Positions 41,755-52,982 of a DNA stretch of 64,000 bases are shown here, piece by piece. A model generated the notes under the pieces. The model worked only from the letters and a program-made list of their open reading frames with translations. It was not told where the DNA came from and did no database searches. How positions within the stretch are numbered: position 1 is the stretch's first letter; every line of letters begins with the position of its first letter. A program made the translations under genes and the position numbers. The stretch comes from Deinococcus sp. AB2017081 (lineage in GTDB: Bacteria; Deinococcota; Deinococci; Deinococcales; Deinococcaceae), in contig NZ_CP140098.1 in the NCBI RefSeq assembly GCF_034440735.1, positions 1,357,501 through 1,421,500 of the forward strand. Reading direction: 5' to 3'.

Positions 41755-42596
41755 ACGATCAAGCTCAGCCCAGTGAAGATTCAGCGGGAACTGCCCCAGC
41801 TCCAGCCCGCATCTGGGGTCTGGTAGCCAGCGAGGCCGACCGCGTGGTGCTCTTCCGGCGTGGCCCCTCACGGTGGACGCGTCTGTACGTGTGGGATGCC
41901 GCCACGGATGTGCTGACCCCCGGCTCATGGTTTCGTGGCCGGCTGTACGAGTGGATGTGTGACCTCTCGCCCGACGGCGAGCACCTGTTGTACACGGCAA
42001 GGAACGAGACTCCTGAACAGGTGTCCGATGCCTACTCCAAGTTCGGCGTGAACATGTATTCGTGGACAGCTCTGAGCGTACCGCCTCAGGTTAGGGCGCT
42101 CGGCCTGTGGAATGCCTCAGATGGCTGGAGTGGTGGCGGAGTCTTTGACGGCAACCGCAAGATCATGGTGAACCACGCTGACCTGAAAACACAGCAGCTG
42201 ATCCATCCCAAGGCTTTCACGGTCAAGTCCGTTGAGGGAAAGCACCGGGTCGATACAGTTCTGATCTCGTTGAACAGGACAAGGTGGCGGGTGACTCACA
42301 AGCCTGAACGCTGGCTTGGAATGGGAGAGGCACATCCGTTTACTTTTCAAAAGCGGTCACTGGAATTGCGCTTCATCAGCGCTCACAACTACAAACGGTA
42401 TGTTCGCTACCGCTGGCTGGCGGACGGCCCAGCCCCTGATCTGGAAGGGGTCACCTGGGCCGACCTGGATCGTCGGGGACGGCTGCTGATCGCCCGCGCC
42501 GGACGCCTGTTCATCTGGGAGGACGGACAGGAGGCCGAACTGGCGAACCTGAACGACGACCAGCCGCCCCGCCCAGGACGCGCAGGTGTGGACTGA
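41751..42596 (+). CDS. Hypothetical protein coupled to the sirtuin gene
   Basis: A 281-residue soluble protein with no family I recognise. Its N-terminal third (LVASEADRVVLFRRGPSR, LYEWMCDLSPDGEHLLYTAR) and C-terminus (GVTWADLDRRGRLLIARAGRLFIWEDGQ) look like beta-propeller blades. The middle (residues ~80-210) is basic and aromatic. The DNA of the middle is clearly poorer in G+C than its neighbours and uses codons such as TTG, AAA and TTT. Start ATGA overlaps the sirtuin stop, so the two are translationally coupled. The low-GC core suggests acquisition or fast divergence. Confidence 0.75.
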   Translation: MNDQAQPSEDSAGTAPAPARIWGLVASEADRVVLFRRGPSRWTRLYVWDAATDVLTPGSWFRGRLYEWMCDLSPDGEHLLYTARNETPEQVSDAYSKFGVNMYSWTALSVPPQVRALGLWNASDGWSGGGVFDGNRKIMVNHADLKTQQLIHPKAFTVKSVEGKHRVDTVLISLNRTRWRVTHKPERWLGMGEAHPFTFQKRSLELRFISAHNYKRYVRYRWLADGPAPDLEGVTWADLDRRGRLLIARAGRLFIWEDGQEAELANLNDDQPPRPGRAGVD

Positions 42597-42694
42597 TCCG
42601 CTCCGATCTGTGGGAGAAAGCACTGATGGCCCCCGGCCTGGGTGTCCCCCCTCAGGTGTCTGATCGCCTGCACTGCTGGGGCGCGGCGTGGTGT

Positions 42695-42700
42695 TAGCCT
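42695..42700 (+). promoter_or_regulatory. -10 box of the riboflavin operon
   Basis: TAGCCT about 30 bases before the FMN riboswitch. No good -35 was seen. Confidence 0.4.
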
Positions 42701-42730
42701 CACGGTGGCCCGCTCGGTTCGGGTGGGCCG

Positions 42731-42950
<220 letters not shown>

Positions 42951-42985
42951 CGCTGCCCTGCCACCCCGGCGGGCGGCGACAGCTC

Positions 42986-44089
42986 ATGTATGACAAGGAC
43001 GCACCACCCGGAAGGGTGGCGGCCGACGTGCCCGTGGACGAGCGCTTCATGACGCTCGCGCTGGAGCACGCGGCCACAGGACTGGGACGCACCGCGCCGA
43101 ATCCCCCCGTGGGATGCGTGATTGTCCAGGGTAGTGAGGTGGTGGGACGCGGCTTCCACCCAAAGGCGGGCGAGCCCCATGCCGAGGTCTTCGCCCTGCG
43201 GGAAGCGGGCGAGCAGGCACGCGGTGCTACGGCCTACGTGACCCTGGAACCGTGCAGCCACTTTGGTCGCACCCCGCCCTGCGCCGACGCGCTGATCGCG
43301 GCGGGCATTACGCGGGTGGTCGTGGCGGCCCTCGATCCGAATCCACAGGTGGCGGGGCGGGGGGTACAGAGGTTGCGGGACGCGGGAATCGTGGTCGATG
43401 TGGGCGTGCTGGAGGCCCAGGCCGTGCGCCAGCAGGCGGGCTTCCGCAGCGTGATCGCGCGGGGTCGCCCGTGGGTGGTGGCGAAGTACGCCATGACCCT
43501 GGACGGCAAGGTGGCCGCGCTGGGCGAGGGCAACGGGGCCGTGAGCGGCGAGGCCGCCCGCGAACGCGCCATGCACTGGCGGAACGAACTGGACGCCATT
43601 GCCATCGGCAGCGGCACGCTGAGCCTGGACGACCCGGCCCTGACGGTGCGCGGCGTGCCCAGCGGCCGTGACCCGCGCCCGGTGGTGTTCGACCGCCGCG
43701 CCGCGAGTGATCCGCAGGCTCGGGCGTGGCGCGAGGGCGCGGTGCTCGTGACCGCGCCGGACGCCCAGGTGGGCACGCTTGAAGCTGCGGGAATCACCGT
43801 GCTGAGGGCCGACACCCTGCCGGACGCCCTGCGCGGTCTGGGCGAACTGGGCCTCAGCAGCGTGCTGCTCGAAGGCGGGCCGACGCTCCTGAGCGCCTTC
43901 CTTGAACAGCGACTGGTGGACGAGGTGCGGGTCTTTTTTGCCCCGAAGCTCCTGGGCGCGGGCCTGAGCCCCCTGACCGGCCCCATCCGACCCATGCACG
44001 AGGCCCAGACCCTGGACGACGTGACCGTGGAGCCGCTCGGCCCAGACGTGCTCGTGACCGGGCTGCTCAGCGACATCCCACGCCTGTAA
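42986..44089 (+). CDS. ribD: Bifunctional riboflavin deaminase/reductase
   Basis: A 367-residue enzyme for two steps of riboflavin synthesis: deamination, then reduction of the pyrimidine. The N-terminal zinc deaminase has GEPHAEVFALREAG and LEPCSHFGRTPPCADAL (residues ~65-105). The reductase domain starts near 160 (RPWVVAKYAMTLDGKVA) and ends with LLEGGPTLLSAFL. The start is uncertain: the ATG at 42986 lacks a ribosome site, and an internal ATG at 43049 (FMTLALEHA) is closer to the usual length. The start region carries the hairpin CCACCC-GGAA-GGGTGG. Confidence 0.95.
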   Translation: MYDKDAPPGRVAADVPVDERFMTLALEHAATGLGRTAPNPPVGCVIVQGSEVVGRGFHPKAGEPHAEVFALREAGEQARGATAYVTLEPCSHFGRTPPCADALIAAGITRVVVAALDPNPQVAGRGVQRLRDAGIVVDVGVLEAQAVRQQAGFRSVIARGRPWVVAKYAMTLDGKVAALGEGNGAVSGEAARERAMHWRNELDAIAIGSGTLSLDDPALTVRGVPSGRDPRPVVFDRRAASDPQARAWREGAVLVTAPDAQVGTLEAAGITVLRADTLPDALRGLGELGLSSVLLEGGPTLLSAFLEQRLVDEVRVFFAPKLLGAGLSPLTGPIRPMHEAQTLDDVTVEPLGPDVLVTGLLSDIPRL

Positions 44090-44146
44090 CCCTTCTTTTC
44101 CTGTGGAGGACGGGGCGCGTCCCTGTGCCTCCTGCCGAGGTCAATC

Positions 44147-44797
44147 ATGTTCACCGGAATCATCGAACAGGTGGGGGTCATTGCCCGCACCACTGAGAAC
44201 GAGGGCAACCTGACCGTCACCATCCAGCCCACGCGCATGTGGGACGATGTGCAACTGGGCGAGAGTATCGCCGTGAACGGCACGTGCCTGACCGTGACCA
44301 CCTGGGACGCGGCGGGCTTCACGGTGGATCTGAGCCGCGAGACGCTGGCGAAGACCGCCCCGCACTGGCACGGTGGCGCGAGGGTCAATCTGGAACGCGC
44401 CATGACCGCCGGGGCACGCTTCGGCGGGCACGTAGTCAGTGGTCACGTGGACGGCGTGGGCGAGATCCTGCGCGTGGACGCCCGGCCCGGTGCCTACACC
44501 ATGACCGTGCGGGCCGCGCCGCATCTGGCGCGGTATCTGGTGCCCAAGGGGAGCATCACCGTGGACGGCGTGAGTCTGACCGTGGTGGACGCGGGCGGCC
44601 CCGCCGGCAGCCGCCCGGAACTGCGCCCCGACGAGTTCACGCTGTGGCTGGTGCCGCACACCCTGGAGGTCACGACCCTGCACACCTGGGCGGCTGGCAC
44701 ACGGGTCAATCTGGAGGCCGACCAGATGGCGAAATACGTGGAACGCCTGATCCTGATGCGCGACTGGACGCCGGACGCGGCCAGGGTGACGCCGTGA
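44147..44797 (+). CDS. ribE: Riboflavin synthase, alpha chain
   Basis: A 216-residue enzyme that dismutates two 6,7-dimethyl-8-ribityllumazines to riboflavin. Two homologous lumazine-binding halves are seen: [12 protein letters not shown] with [17 protein letters not shown], and [17 protein letters not shown] with [16 protein letters not shown]. The MFTGIIE start is diagnostic. GAGGT five bases before ATG is its ribosome site. The stop overlaps ribBA by four bases. Confidence 0.97.
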   Translation: MFTGIIEQVGVIARTTENEGNLTVTIQPTRMWDDVQLGESIAVNGTCLTVTTWDAAGFTVDLSRETLAKTAPHWHGGARVNLERAMTAGARFGGHVVSGHVDGVGEILRVDARPGAYTMTVRAAPHLARYLVPKGSITVDGVSLTVVDAGGPAGSRPELRPDEFTLWLVPHTLEVTTLHTWAAGTRVNLEADQMAKYVERLILMRDWTPDAARVTP

Positions 44798-45999
44798 CCC
44801 TGTCCACCATTCCTGAGCTGCTGGCCGAACTGCAGGCGGGGCGGCCCGTGATCCTCGTGGACGACGAACACCGCGAGAACGAGGGCGACCTGCTGATGCC
44901 CGCCGCCACCGCCACGCCTGAGTGGATCAACTTCATGGCCCGCGAGGGACGCGGCCTGATCTGCGTGACCCTGACCCCCGACCGGGCACGGGCGCTGGAA
45001 CTGACCCCTATGGTGGGCGGCAGCACCGATCCCAACGGCACGGCGTTCACCGTCAGCGTGGATCACGTGAGCAACTCCACCGGCATCAGCGCCTTCGACC
45101 GTGCGGCGACAATTGCGGCCCTGCTGGACGACCGGGCCGCCCCCGCCGATTTCCGCCGTCCGGGCCACATCTTCCCGCTGGTGGCCCGCGCCGGGGGCGT
45201 GCTGCGGCGTTCTGGGCACACCGAGGCCGGTTGCGACTTGGCGCGGCTCGCGGGCTTTGCGCCCGTGGGCGTGATCTGCGAGATCATGGGCGATGACGGC
45301 GAGATGAGCCGCCTGCCCGACCTGCTGGCCTTCGGGGCAAAGCATGGCCTGAAGGTCGGCAGCATCGAGGCCCTGATCGCGTACCGCCTGGAACACGATC
45401 CGTTCATGCAGCTGGTGGCCGAGGCAAAATTGCCCACCGACTACGGCGACTTCCGCCTGGTGGGCTTCGAGGACACCCTGAGCGGCGCGGAACACGTCGC
45501 CCTGGTCATGGGCGAGGTCACGCCGGAGCCCCTGCTGGTGCGCGTGCATTCCGAGTGCCTGACCGGCGACGGCTTCCACTCGCTGCGCTGCGACTGCGGT
45601 GCCCAGCGCGACGCCGCCATGCAGGCGATTGCCGCCGAGGGCCGGGGCGTGCTCGTGTACCTGCGCCAGGAGGGCCGGGGCATCGGCCTGCTGAACAAGA
45701 TCCGGGCGTATCACCTTCAGGACGGCGGCGCGGACACCGTCGAGGCCAACCTGCAACTCGGTTTTCCCGCCGATGCCCGCGACTTCGGCATCGGGGCACA
45801 GATGCTGCACCTGCTGGGGGCGCGGCAGCTGCGCGTGCTGACCAACAACCCCCGCAAGCTCCACTCCCTGGGTGGCTTCGGCCTGGAGGTCGTCGAGCGC
45901 GTGCCCCTGCACGTGGGCCGCAACGAATACAACGCCGTGTACCTGGGCACGAAGGCCGCCAAGCTCGGGCACATCGGCACGGATGGGAGCGGGGACTGA
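44794..45999 (+). CDS. ribBA: Bifunctional DHBP synthase / GTP cyclohydrolase II
   Basis: A 401-residue enzyme that starts both branches of riboflavin synthesis. Residues 1-200 are DHBP synthase ([32 protein letters not shown]). Residues ~205-395 are GTP cyclohydrolase II, with zinc Cys in [18 protein letters not shown] and [16 protein letters not shown] start; GTGA overlaps ribE, so expression is coupled. Between it and ribH lies a 312-base repeat block, unusual for this otherwise tight operon. Confidence 0.97.
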   Translation: MTLSTIPELLAELQAGRPVILVDDEHRENEGDLLMPAATATPEWINFMAREGRGLICVTLTPDRARALELTPMVGGSTDPNGTAFTVSVDHVSNSTGISAFDRAATIAALLDDRAAPADFRRPGHIFPLVARAGGVLRRSGHTEAGCDLARLAGFAPVGVICEIMGDDGEMSRLPDLLAFGAKHGLKVGSIEALIAYRLEHDPFMQLVAEAKLPTDYGDFRLVGFEDTLSGAEHVALVMGEVTPEPLLVRVHSECLTGDGFHSLRCDCGAQRDAAMQAIAAEGRGVLVYLRQEGRGIGLLNKIRAYHLQDGGADTVEANLQLGFPADARDFGIGAQMLHLLGARQLRVLTNNPRKLHSLGGFGLEVVERVPLHVGRNEYNAVYLGTKAAKLGHIGTDGSGD

Positions 46000-46013
46000 G
46001 GGGGAAGAGGTGG

Positions 46014-46293
46014 TGGGCTCTGAGCTATGAGCTCTGGGCTATGAACAGGAGCCGGTTTGCTTTTCTGCTGCACTTGCCCGGTTAACCCCTCGCTCCGCGC
46101 TCTGCGAGTCCGCCCCTCCGGGGCACCTCCCCTTAGAAGGGAGGCTTTGAAGTGCTGCTCAGTCAGCGTTTTTGTGCCCTTAAGGCTCCCTTTTTAGGGG
46201 AGCTGGCGGCGAAGCCGACTGAGGGGTTGTACGTCGCCCCGCCGCCCCATCCCACCCCAACCCCACCCCTCAGAGCCCAGAGCTCAGAGCCCC
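46014..46293. repeat. Nested inverted-repeat block inside the rib operon
   Basis: Outer arms: GGGCTCTGAGCTATGAGCTC near 46014 and CAGAGCCCAGAGCTCAGAGC near 46272 are inverted copies; the left arm also contains direct repeats of GAGCTATGA. Inner arms: AACCCCTC...CCTCCCCTTAGAAGGGAGGC (about 46084-46147) and the inverted copy AAGGCTCCC...GGCGAAGCCGACTGAGGGGTT (about 46183-46228). The inner element resembles a palindromic sequence dispersed in many bacterial genomes. This fills the 312 bases between ribBA and ribH, which hold no gene. Confidence 0.7.
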
Positions 46294-46311
46294 CTCAAAA
46301 GGAGCCCCACC

Positions 46312-46776
46312 ATGAACCGAATCGAAGCCACCCTCCTCGCCACCGACCTCAAATTCGCCATCGTCAGCACGCGCTGGAACCACCTGATCGTCGACCGACT
46401 GGTCGAGGGAGCGGAACTCGCCTTCGTGCAGCACGGCGGGCAGACCGCCAATCTGGATCACTTCCTGGCCCCCGGCAGCTACGAGGTGCCGCTGGTGGCC
46501 CGCCGGCTGGCCGAGTCCGGCAAGTACGACGCCGTGGTGTGCCTGGGAGCCGTCATCAAGGGCGATACCGACCACTACGACTTCGTGGCGGGCGGCGCGG
46601 CGACCGGCATCCTGAACACCAGCCTGCACACGGGCGTGCCCGTGGCCTTCGGCGTGCTGACCACCGACACCGTCGAGCAGGCGCTGAACCGCGCCGGCAT
46701 CAAGGCCGGGAACAAGGGGGCCGAGGCCGTGCTGGCGATGATCGAGACGGTGAATCTGCTGCGAAAGATCGGCTGA
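46312..46776 (+). CDS. ribH: 6,7-dimethyl-8-ribityllumazine synthase
   Basis: A 154-residue enzyme that condenses the two riboflavin precursors. LKFAIVSTRWNHLIVDRLVEGA at the N-terminus, PGSYEVPLVARRLAESGKYD, CLGAVIKGDTDHYDFV (catalytic His) and GVPVAFGVLTTDTVEQAL are classic RibH positions. AAAAGGAG lies nine bases before ATG. It completes ribD-ribE-ribBA-ribH, although the repeat block may lower or uncouple its expression. Confidence 0.97.
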   Translation: MNRIEATLLATDLKFAIVSTRWNHLIVDRLVEGAELAFVQHGGQTANLDHFLAPGSYEVPLVARRLAESGKYDAVVCLGAVIKGDTDHYDFVAGGAATGILNTSLHTGVPVAFGVLTTDTVEQALNRAGIKAGNKGAEAVLAMIETVNLLRKIG

Positions 46777-46792
46777 GGCTTATGCTCCAGGC

Positions 46793-47245
46793 ATGAGCCA
46801 GTCCACCCGCGCCGTCCGTGCGTTCCAGTCCCACCGCGCCGCCCTGATCGACCTGTACGACCAGCTTCCCGAGGAGCAGGCGAATTTCGCGGCGTGGGAG
46901 GGGGGCATGAGCTTCGTGCGGCTCGCTGACCACCTGTCCGCCAGCGTGAACCGCGTGCCGGCCATGCTGCGCGGCGAGAAGCCGGACGCCCCCGGCGCAC
47001 CCAGTGCCACCCTGGCCGAGGCCCGTGCCCGGCTCCAGAGCACCCAGGACGCCTTCGCGGGTACGGTCTCGACCCTGTCCGACGAGGACATCCAGCGGCG
47101 TATTCCGGCCTTCGGTGGCCGGGAGATGCCGGTGTGGATGCTGCTCGACTTCATCACCCAGCACGAGGCGCACCACAAGGGTCAGGCCTGGATGATGGCG
47201 CGCATGGTCGGCGTGACGCCGCCGATGTTCGTCAAGATGGGCTGA
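46793..47245 (+). CDS. DinB-family protein
   Basis: A 150-residue four-helix DinB/YfiT-superfamily protein. The metal-ligand His residues appear as VRLADHLSASVNR near residue 45 and FITQHEAHHKGQ near 127. Members are often thiol (bacillithiol or mycothiol) transferases or stress-induced proteins of unknown substrate. TATGCT six bases before ATG marks its own leaderless promoter just after ribH. It is convergent with another DinB gene nine bases away. Confidence 0.88.
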   Translation: MSQSTRAVRAFQSHRAALIDLYDQLPEEQANFAAWEGGMSFVRLADHLSASVNRVPAMLRGEKPDAPGAPSATLAEARARLQSTQDAFAGTVSTLSDEDIQRRIPAFGGREMPVWMLLDFITQHEAHHKGQAWMMARMVGVTPPMFVKMG

Positions 47246-47254
47246 GCCGGTCTG

Positions 47255-47770
47255 TCAGCTGCCCCGCAGGACGCGCAGGTAGGCCTGCCACGGCCCGACG
47301 TCGTCCTGCAGACCACCGGCCAGCGTGCGGGTGATCTGCGCAAGGTGGTCGAGATCGTGCGCGGCCCACGTGGCAAGGAGCTGCGCGGCGGTGACGGTGC
47401 CGAACTCCGGGTGCTGTCCGGTGCGCTCCAGGGTGCTGGTGGACAGCGGGTGATCCTCCAGTGTCCTGAGGCTGCGGGCGCGTTCCACGGCGAAGGCGTC
47501 CAGCAGGTCGTTCAGGGGCGTGTCGCGGTGTGTGCTCAGGTGCGCGTGCCGGTCGAAGGGCGGAAACACACCGTCACCGTGCAGGATGGCGTGCAGCCGG
47601 GGCCACCAGTTGGTCTGCTCGGCGTGGAGCAGGTGCGCGACGACCTCACGCGGGTTCCACGTGCCCTCGCCCTCGTCGAGCCGCGTCCAGTCGTCACCCA
47701 GGTCGCGCAGCAGGGCGTCGAGCGTACCCGGCGTACGCCGCAGCACCTCCAGCAGATCCGGCAGTTGCAT
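47255..47770 (-). CDS. DinB-family protein (DUF664/YfiT-like)
   Basis: A 171-residue DinB-superfamily protein with [18 protein letters not shown] near residue 41 and [15 protein letters not shown] near 147, giving the three metal-binding His. It is only distantly similar to the neighbouring DinB gene, so a recent duplication is unlikely. TACACT five bases before ATG (leaderless) fixes 47770. Possible role in thiol-dependent detoxification; no partner gene is adjacent. Confidence 0.87.
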   Translation of the reverse strand: MQLPDLLEVLRRTPGTLDALLRDLGDDWTRLDEGEGTWNPREVVAHLLHAEQTNWWPRLHAILHGDGVFPPFDRHAHLSTHRDTPLNDLLDAFAVERARSLRTLEDHPLSTSTLERTGQHPEFGTVTAAQLLATWAAHDLDHLAQITRTLAGGLQDDVGPWQAYLRVLRGS

Positions 47771-47850
47771 GCCCGAGTGTAGGCGTGGAGCGGGCGACAG
47801 AGAGAAGGCCGGTGGCCCAGGATCTGGTGCCATCGGCCCTCTGCCCTCGG

Positions 47851-49062
<1,212 letters not shown>

Positions 49063-49131
49063 GAAAACCTCCGATGCCAACAGCATGGCGCGTTTGCCGG
49101 CCCGCATTTGTAACGGGGGAGTGAGATGCGC

Positions 49132-49995
49132 TCAGCCCGGCACGACGGTCACGCGCTGCCGCACGGTCACGGTGGCGGTGACCTGCACGCCGCGGGACAC
49201 CAGCGTGACGTGCACAGGCAGGATCGTCACGCCGCTGGCGCCTCCGGGCAGGCCGTCCCCCCGACGGGTCACCGTGCCGCTGCCCTGGCCGCTGCCCAGG
49301 GTGAGGGTCACGCGCGGCAGGGTTCCCCGCCCCCCGGTCGTGAGCGTCCACGGGCCATAGCGGCGTTCCAGGCTGGTCATCGGGGTCTCGGATTCAGGCA
49401 CCACGGTCACCGGCAGCGGCGGCACGGCCACGCCCCGGTGCAGCTCGGTGCGGGTGTCGGAGGCGGCGAGGACGTACAGCAGCACGTCGAACAGCGCGGA
49501 GGCGTCGACCTCGTCATACGGAGGAGCGACCTGACCGGCCCACGCCGGATCGACCGGCCAGCCGGGCGGCAGGGAACGGGCCTCGACCTGGGCTGGCCCC
49601 GCCACTCCATCCAGGGTCAGGCGGCGTTCCACACGCAGCGGGGTGGGGATCTGTCCGGCCGGGCCAAGCACCAGCGTGCTGCGCAGGGTCACGTCCTGCA
49701 CGGTGCGGGAGACCACAGCGGTGAAGGCCTTGCCCTCCAGGGTGACTGTCCAGGCCGCGCTGGGCCGAGTCAGATCGCGGCGGATCGCCTCCAGGGTCGC
49801 GGGGTCGGTCGCCGCGCCGTCCACGCCGCTGACCTGCACGTCCGAGACCGTCACATGGGTGCTGACGCTCACGCGGGCCGCGCTGGCGGCGCCGACCGGA
49901 GCACCGGGCAGGGCCGCCAGCGCGGGTACGGTGCCTCCCAGCAGGGCGGCGACCAGCACCAGCAGGCGGGGGCCGGCGTTTGGAATGTGTCTCAC
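49132..49995 (-). CDS. Hypothetical secreted protein
   Basis: A 287-residue protein with signal peptide (RLLVLVAALLGGTVPALA) and a mature part of beta-strand-like, Thr/Val-rich sequence (VSVSTHVTVSDVQVSGVDG, VHVTLVSRGVQVTATVTVRQ). No enzyme motif or Cys. The GTG at 49995 was chosen because TACGCT lies six bases upstream and the signal peptide follows. It is divergent from the HRDC gene. Probably a cell-envelope protein. Confidence 0.72.
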   Translation of the reverse strand: MRHIPNAGPRLLVLVAALLGGTVPALAALPGAPVGAASAARVSVSTHVTVSDVQVSGVDGAATDPATLEAIRRDLTRPSAAWTVTLEGKAFTAVVSRTVQDVTLRSTLVLGPAGQIPTPLRVERRLTLDGVAGPAQVEARSLPPGWPVDPAWAGQVAPPYDEVDASALFDVLLYVLAASDTRTELHRGVAVPPLPVTVVPESETPMTSLERRYGPWTLTTGGRGTLPRVTLTLGSGQGSGTVTRRGDGLPGGASGVTILPVHVTLVSRGVQVTATVTVRQRVTVVPG

Positions 49996-50063
49996 AGTTC
50001 CAGCGTACCGGCTCCAGCGCCCCTTGCGGCCGCGCCTCCTGCCGGGTGCGTCACAATGGCGGC

Positions 50064-51764
<1,701 letters not shown>

Positions 51765-51771
51765 ACGGAAT

Positions 51772-51796
51772 CCAGGGAGGCGTTCACCCTCCCTGG
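51772..51796 (+). terminator. Terminator of the HRDC gene
   Basis: CCAGGGAGG (51772-51780) pairs perfectly with CCTCCCTGG (51788-51796) and is followed by TTCTTCGTCC. Confidence 0.75.
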
Positions 51797-51839
51797 TTCT
51801 TCGTCCTGAACAGGACTTGAAGATCGTTGGGAGTGCCGG

Positions 51840-52178
51840 TCAGGTGGGCCCGTACTGATGCTCCTCCGGTAGTTCTGCCTCCTCATGCACCGCCTGGGCG
51901 ATCCGGGTGGCCAGGGGGAAGTCCACGGCGGCGTACCACGCTTCCTCGAGGCCGCTGCCGCGCTGCCGGTATACGCACATGCTCGGGCCATAGCTGCACG
52001 AGCCCAGGCAGCCGCTCTCGGTCAGGCGCAGGCTGCCGCCCTTCTTGTAGTACGCCAGGGACTGCCGCTCCAGGTGGTTCCACAGCGCCTTATGGAGCAG
52101 CGCCGAGCCACGTGCCTGACAGTTCGGCCCGGTGCAGACCAGCAGGTGGCCGGAGGTCTTGAAGTACAGAGGCGGCAT
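51840..52178 (-). CDS. Thioredoxin-like [2Fe-2S] ferredoxin in the B12 operon
   Basis: A 112-residue protein of the (2Fe-2S) ferredoxin/NuoE-like family. Cluster ligands are CTGPNC near residue 15 and SGCLGSC near 55, with the family's following GPSMCVY. It is an electron carrier; a reductive step on cobalamin is a reasonable guess. GGAGGAC precedes the start, and only three bases separate it from btuD, so it is the last gene of the riboswitch-controlled operon. Family members often lie near cobalamin genes. Confidence 0.88.
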   Translation of the reverse strand: MPPLYFKTSGHLLVCTGPNCQARGSALLHKALWNHLERQSLAYYKKGGSLRLTESGCLGSCSYGPSMCVYRQRGSGLEEAWYAAVDFPLATRIAQAVHEEAELPEEHQYGPT

Positions 52179-52181
52179 AGG

Positions 52182-52982
52182 TCAGTCCTCCGGGACGATC
52201 AGCAGGCGGTCGGCGTCGCGCAGTACGCGGATGCGGACGCCGTACGCGGCGTGCAGGTGGGCGGGCGTGAGCACCGTGTCCGGTGTGCCGCTGGCGAGCA
52301 CCTGCCCCTGGTGCAGCAGCACCACCCGGTCGGCGCGGGCGGCGAGGTTCAGGTCGTGCAGCACAGCGACCACGCCCAGTCCCCCGGCAACCTCGCAGCG
52401 CAGGTGCCGGATGACCTCCAGCGCGTAGGCCAGGTCGAGGTGGTTGGTCGGCTCGTCCAGCAGCAGGAACCGCGGCCCGGCGACCAGAGCACGGGCCAGG
52501 GCGACCCGCTGCCGCTCGCCGCCCGACAGTTCTAAGACGCGCCGGTGCTCGAACTGCCGGGTGTCCGTGCGGCTCAGGGCGTCGGTGACGGCGTCCTCGT
52601 CCTCCGGCGTCCACGGGCGGGTGGGGATCAGGCCCCAGCGCCACTCGCCCGCGCCGCGCCCCAGGGCGACCACGTCGCGCACGCGGGTCTGGTCGGGCAG
52701 CGCCTCGCTCTGGGCCAGGAAGGCGAGGTCGCGGGCACGGTCGGCGCGGCCCAGGGTGTCCAGGGGCTGCCCGCCGACCCGGATGTCGCCCGCCTGCACG
52801 GGGCTCAGGCCCAGCAGGGCCCGCAGCAGGGTGCTCTTGCCCGCGCCGTTGGGGCCGATCACGGCCGTGAACTGCCCGGCCGGAAAGACGGCACTGACCC
52901 CGCGTACGGCGGGATGCTCGCCCGCACGGACATGCACGTCTACGGCCTCCAGGGTCATGGGGGTGGTCAGCACGTCAGTCAC
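52182..52982 (-). CDS. btuD: Vitamin B12 (cobalamin/Fe-chelate type) ABC transporter ATPase
   Basis: A 266-residue ATPase. Walker A GPNGAGKSTLLRALLGL near residue 43, signature LSGGERQRVALARALV near 152, Walker B FLLLDEPTNHLDLAYAL and switch His in AVLHDLNLAARAD match the FecE/BtuD/HmuV class. GTG start overlapping the permease stop by eight bases. The vitamin B12 role is inferred from the cobalamin riboswitch ahead of the operon, because heme and siderophore ATPases look the same. Confidence 0.88.
   Translation of the reverse strand: MTDVLTTPMTLEAVDVHVRAGEHPAVRGVSAVFPAGQFTAVIGPNGAGKSTLLRALLGLSPVQAGDIRVGGQPLDTLGRADRARDLAFLAQSEALPDQTRVRDVVALGRGAGEWRWGLIPTRPWTPEDEDAVTDALSRTDTRQFEHRRVLELSGGERQRVALARALVAGPRFLLLDEPTNHLDLAYALEVIRHLRCEVAGGLGVVAVLHDLNLAARADRVVLLHQGQVLASGTPDTVLTPAHLHAAYGVRIRVLRDADRLLIVPED

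Noticed and set aside
41020..42596. Sirtuin plus unknown gene as an anti-phage defence system
   Set aside because: The sirtuin is a single-domain, deacylase-type protein with the succinyl-pocket YxxR motif, not the long Sir2 of known defence systems. No nuclease, TM effector or phage-related gene is nearby.
46793..47770. Recent duplication of DinB genes
   Set aside because: The two convergent proteins share only the family metal-binding His pattern; their sequences and lengths differ too much for a recent duplication.
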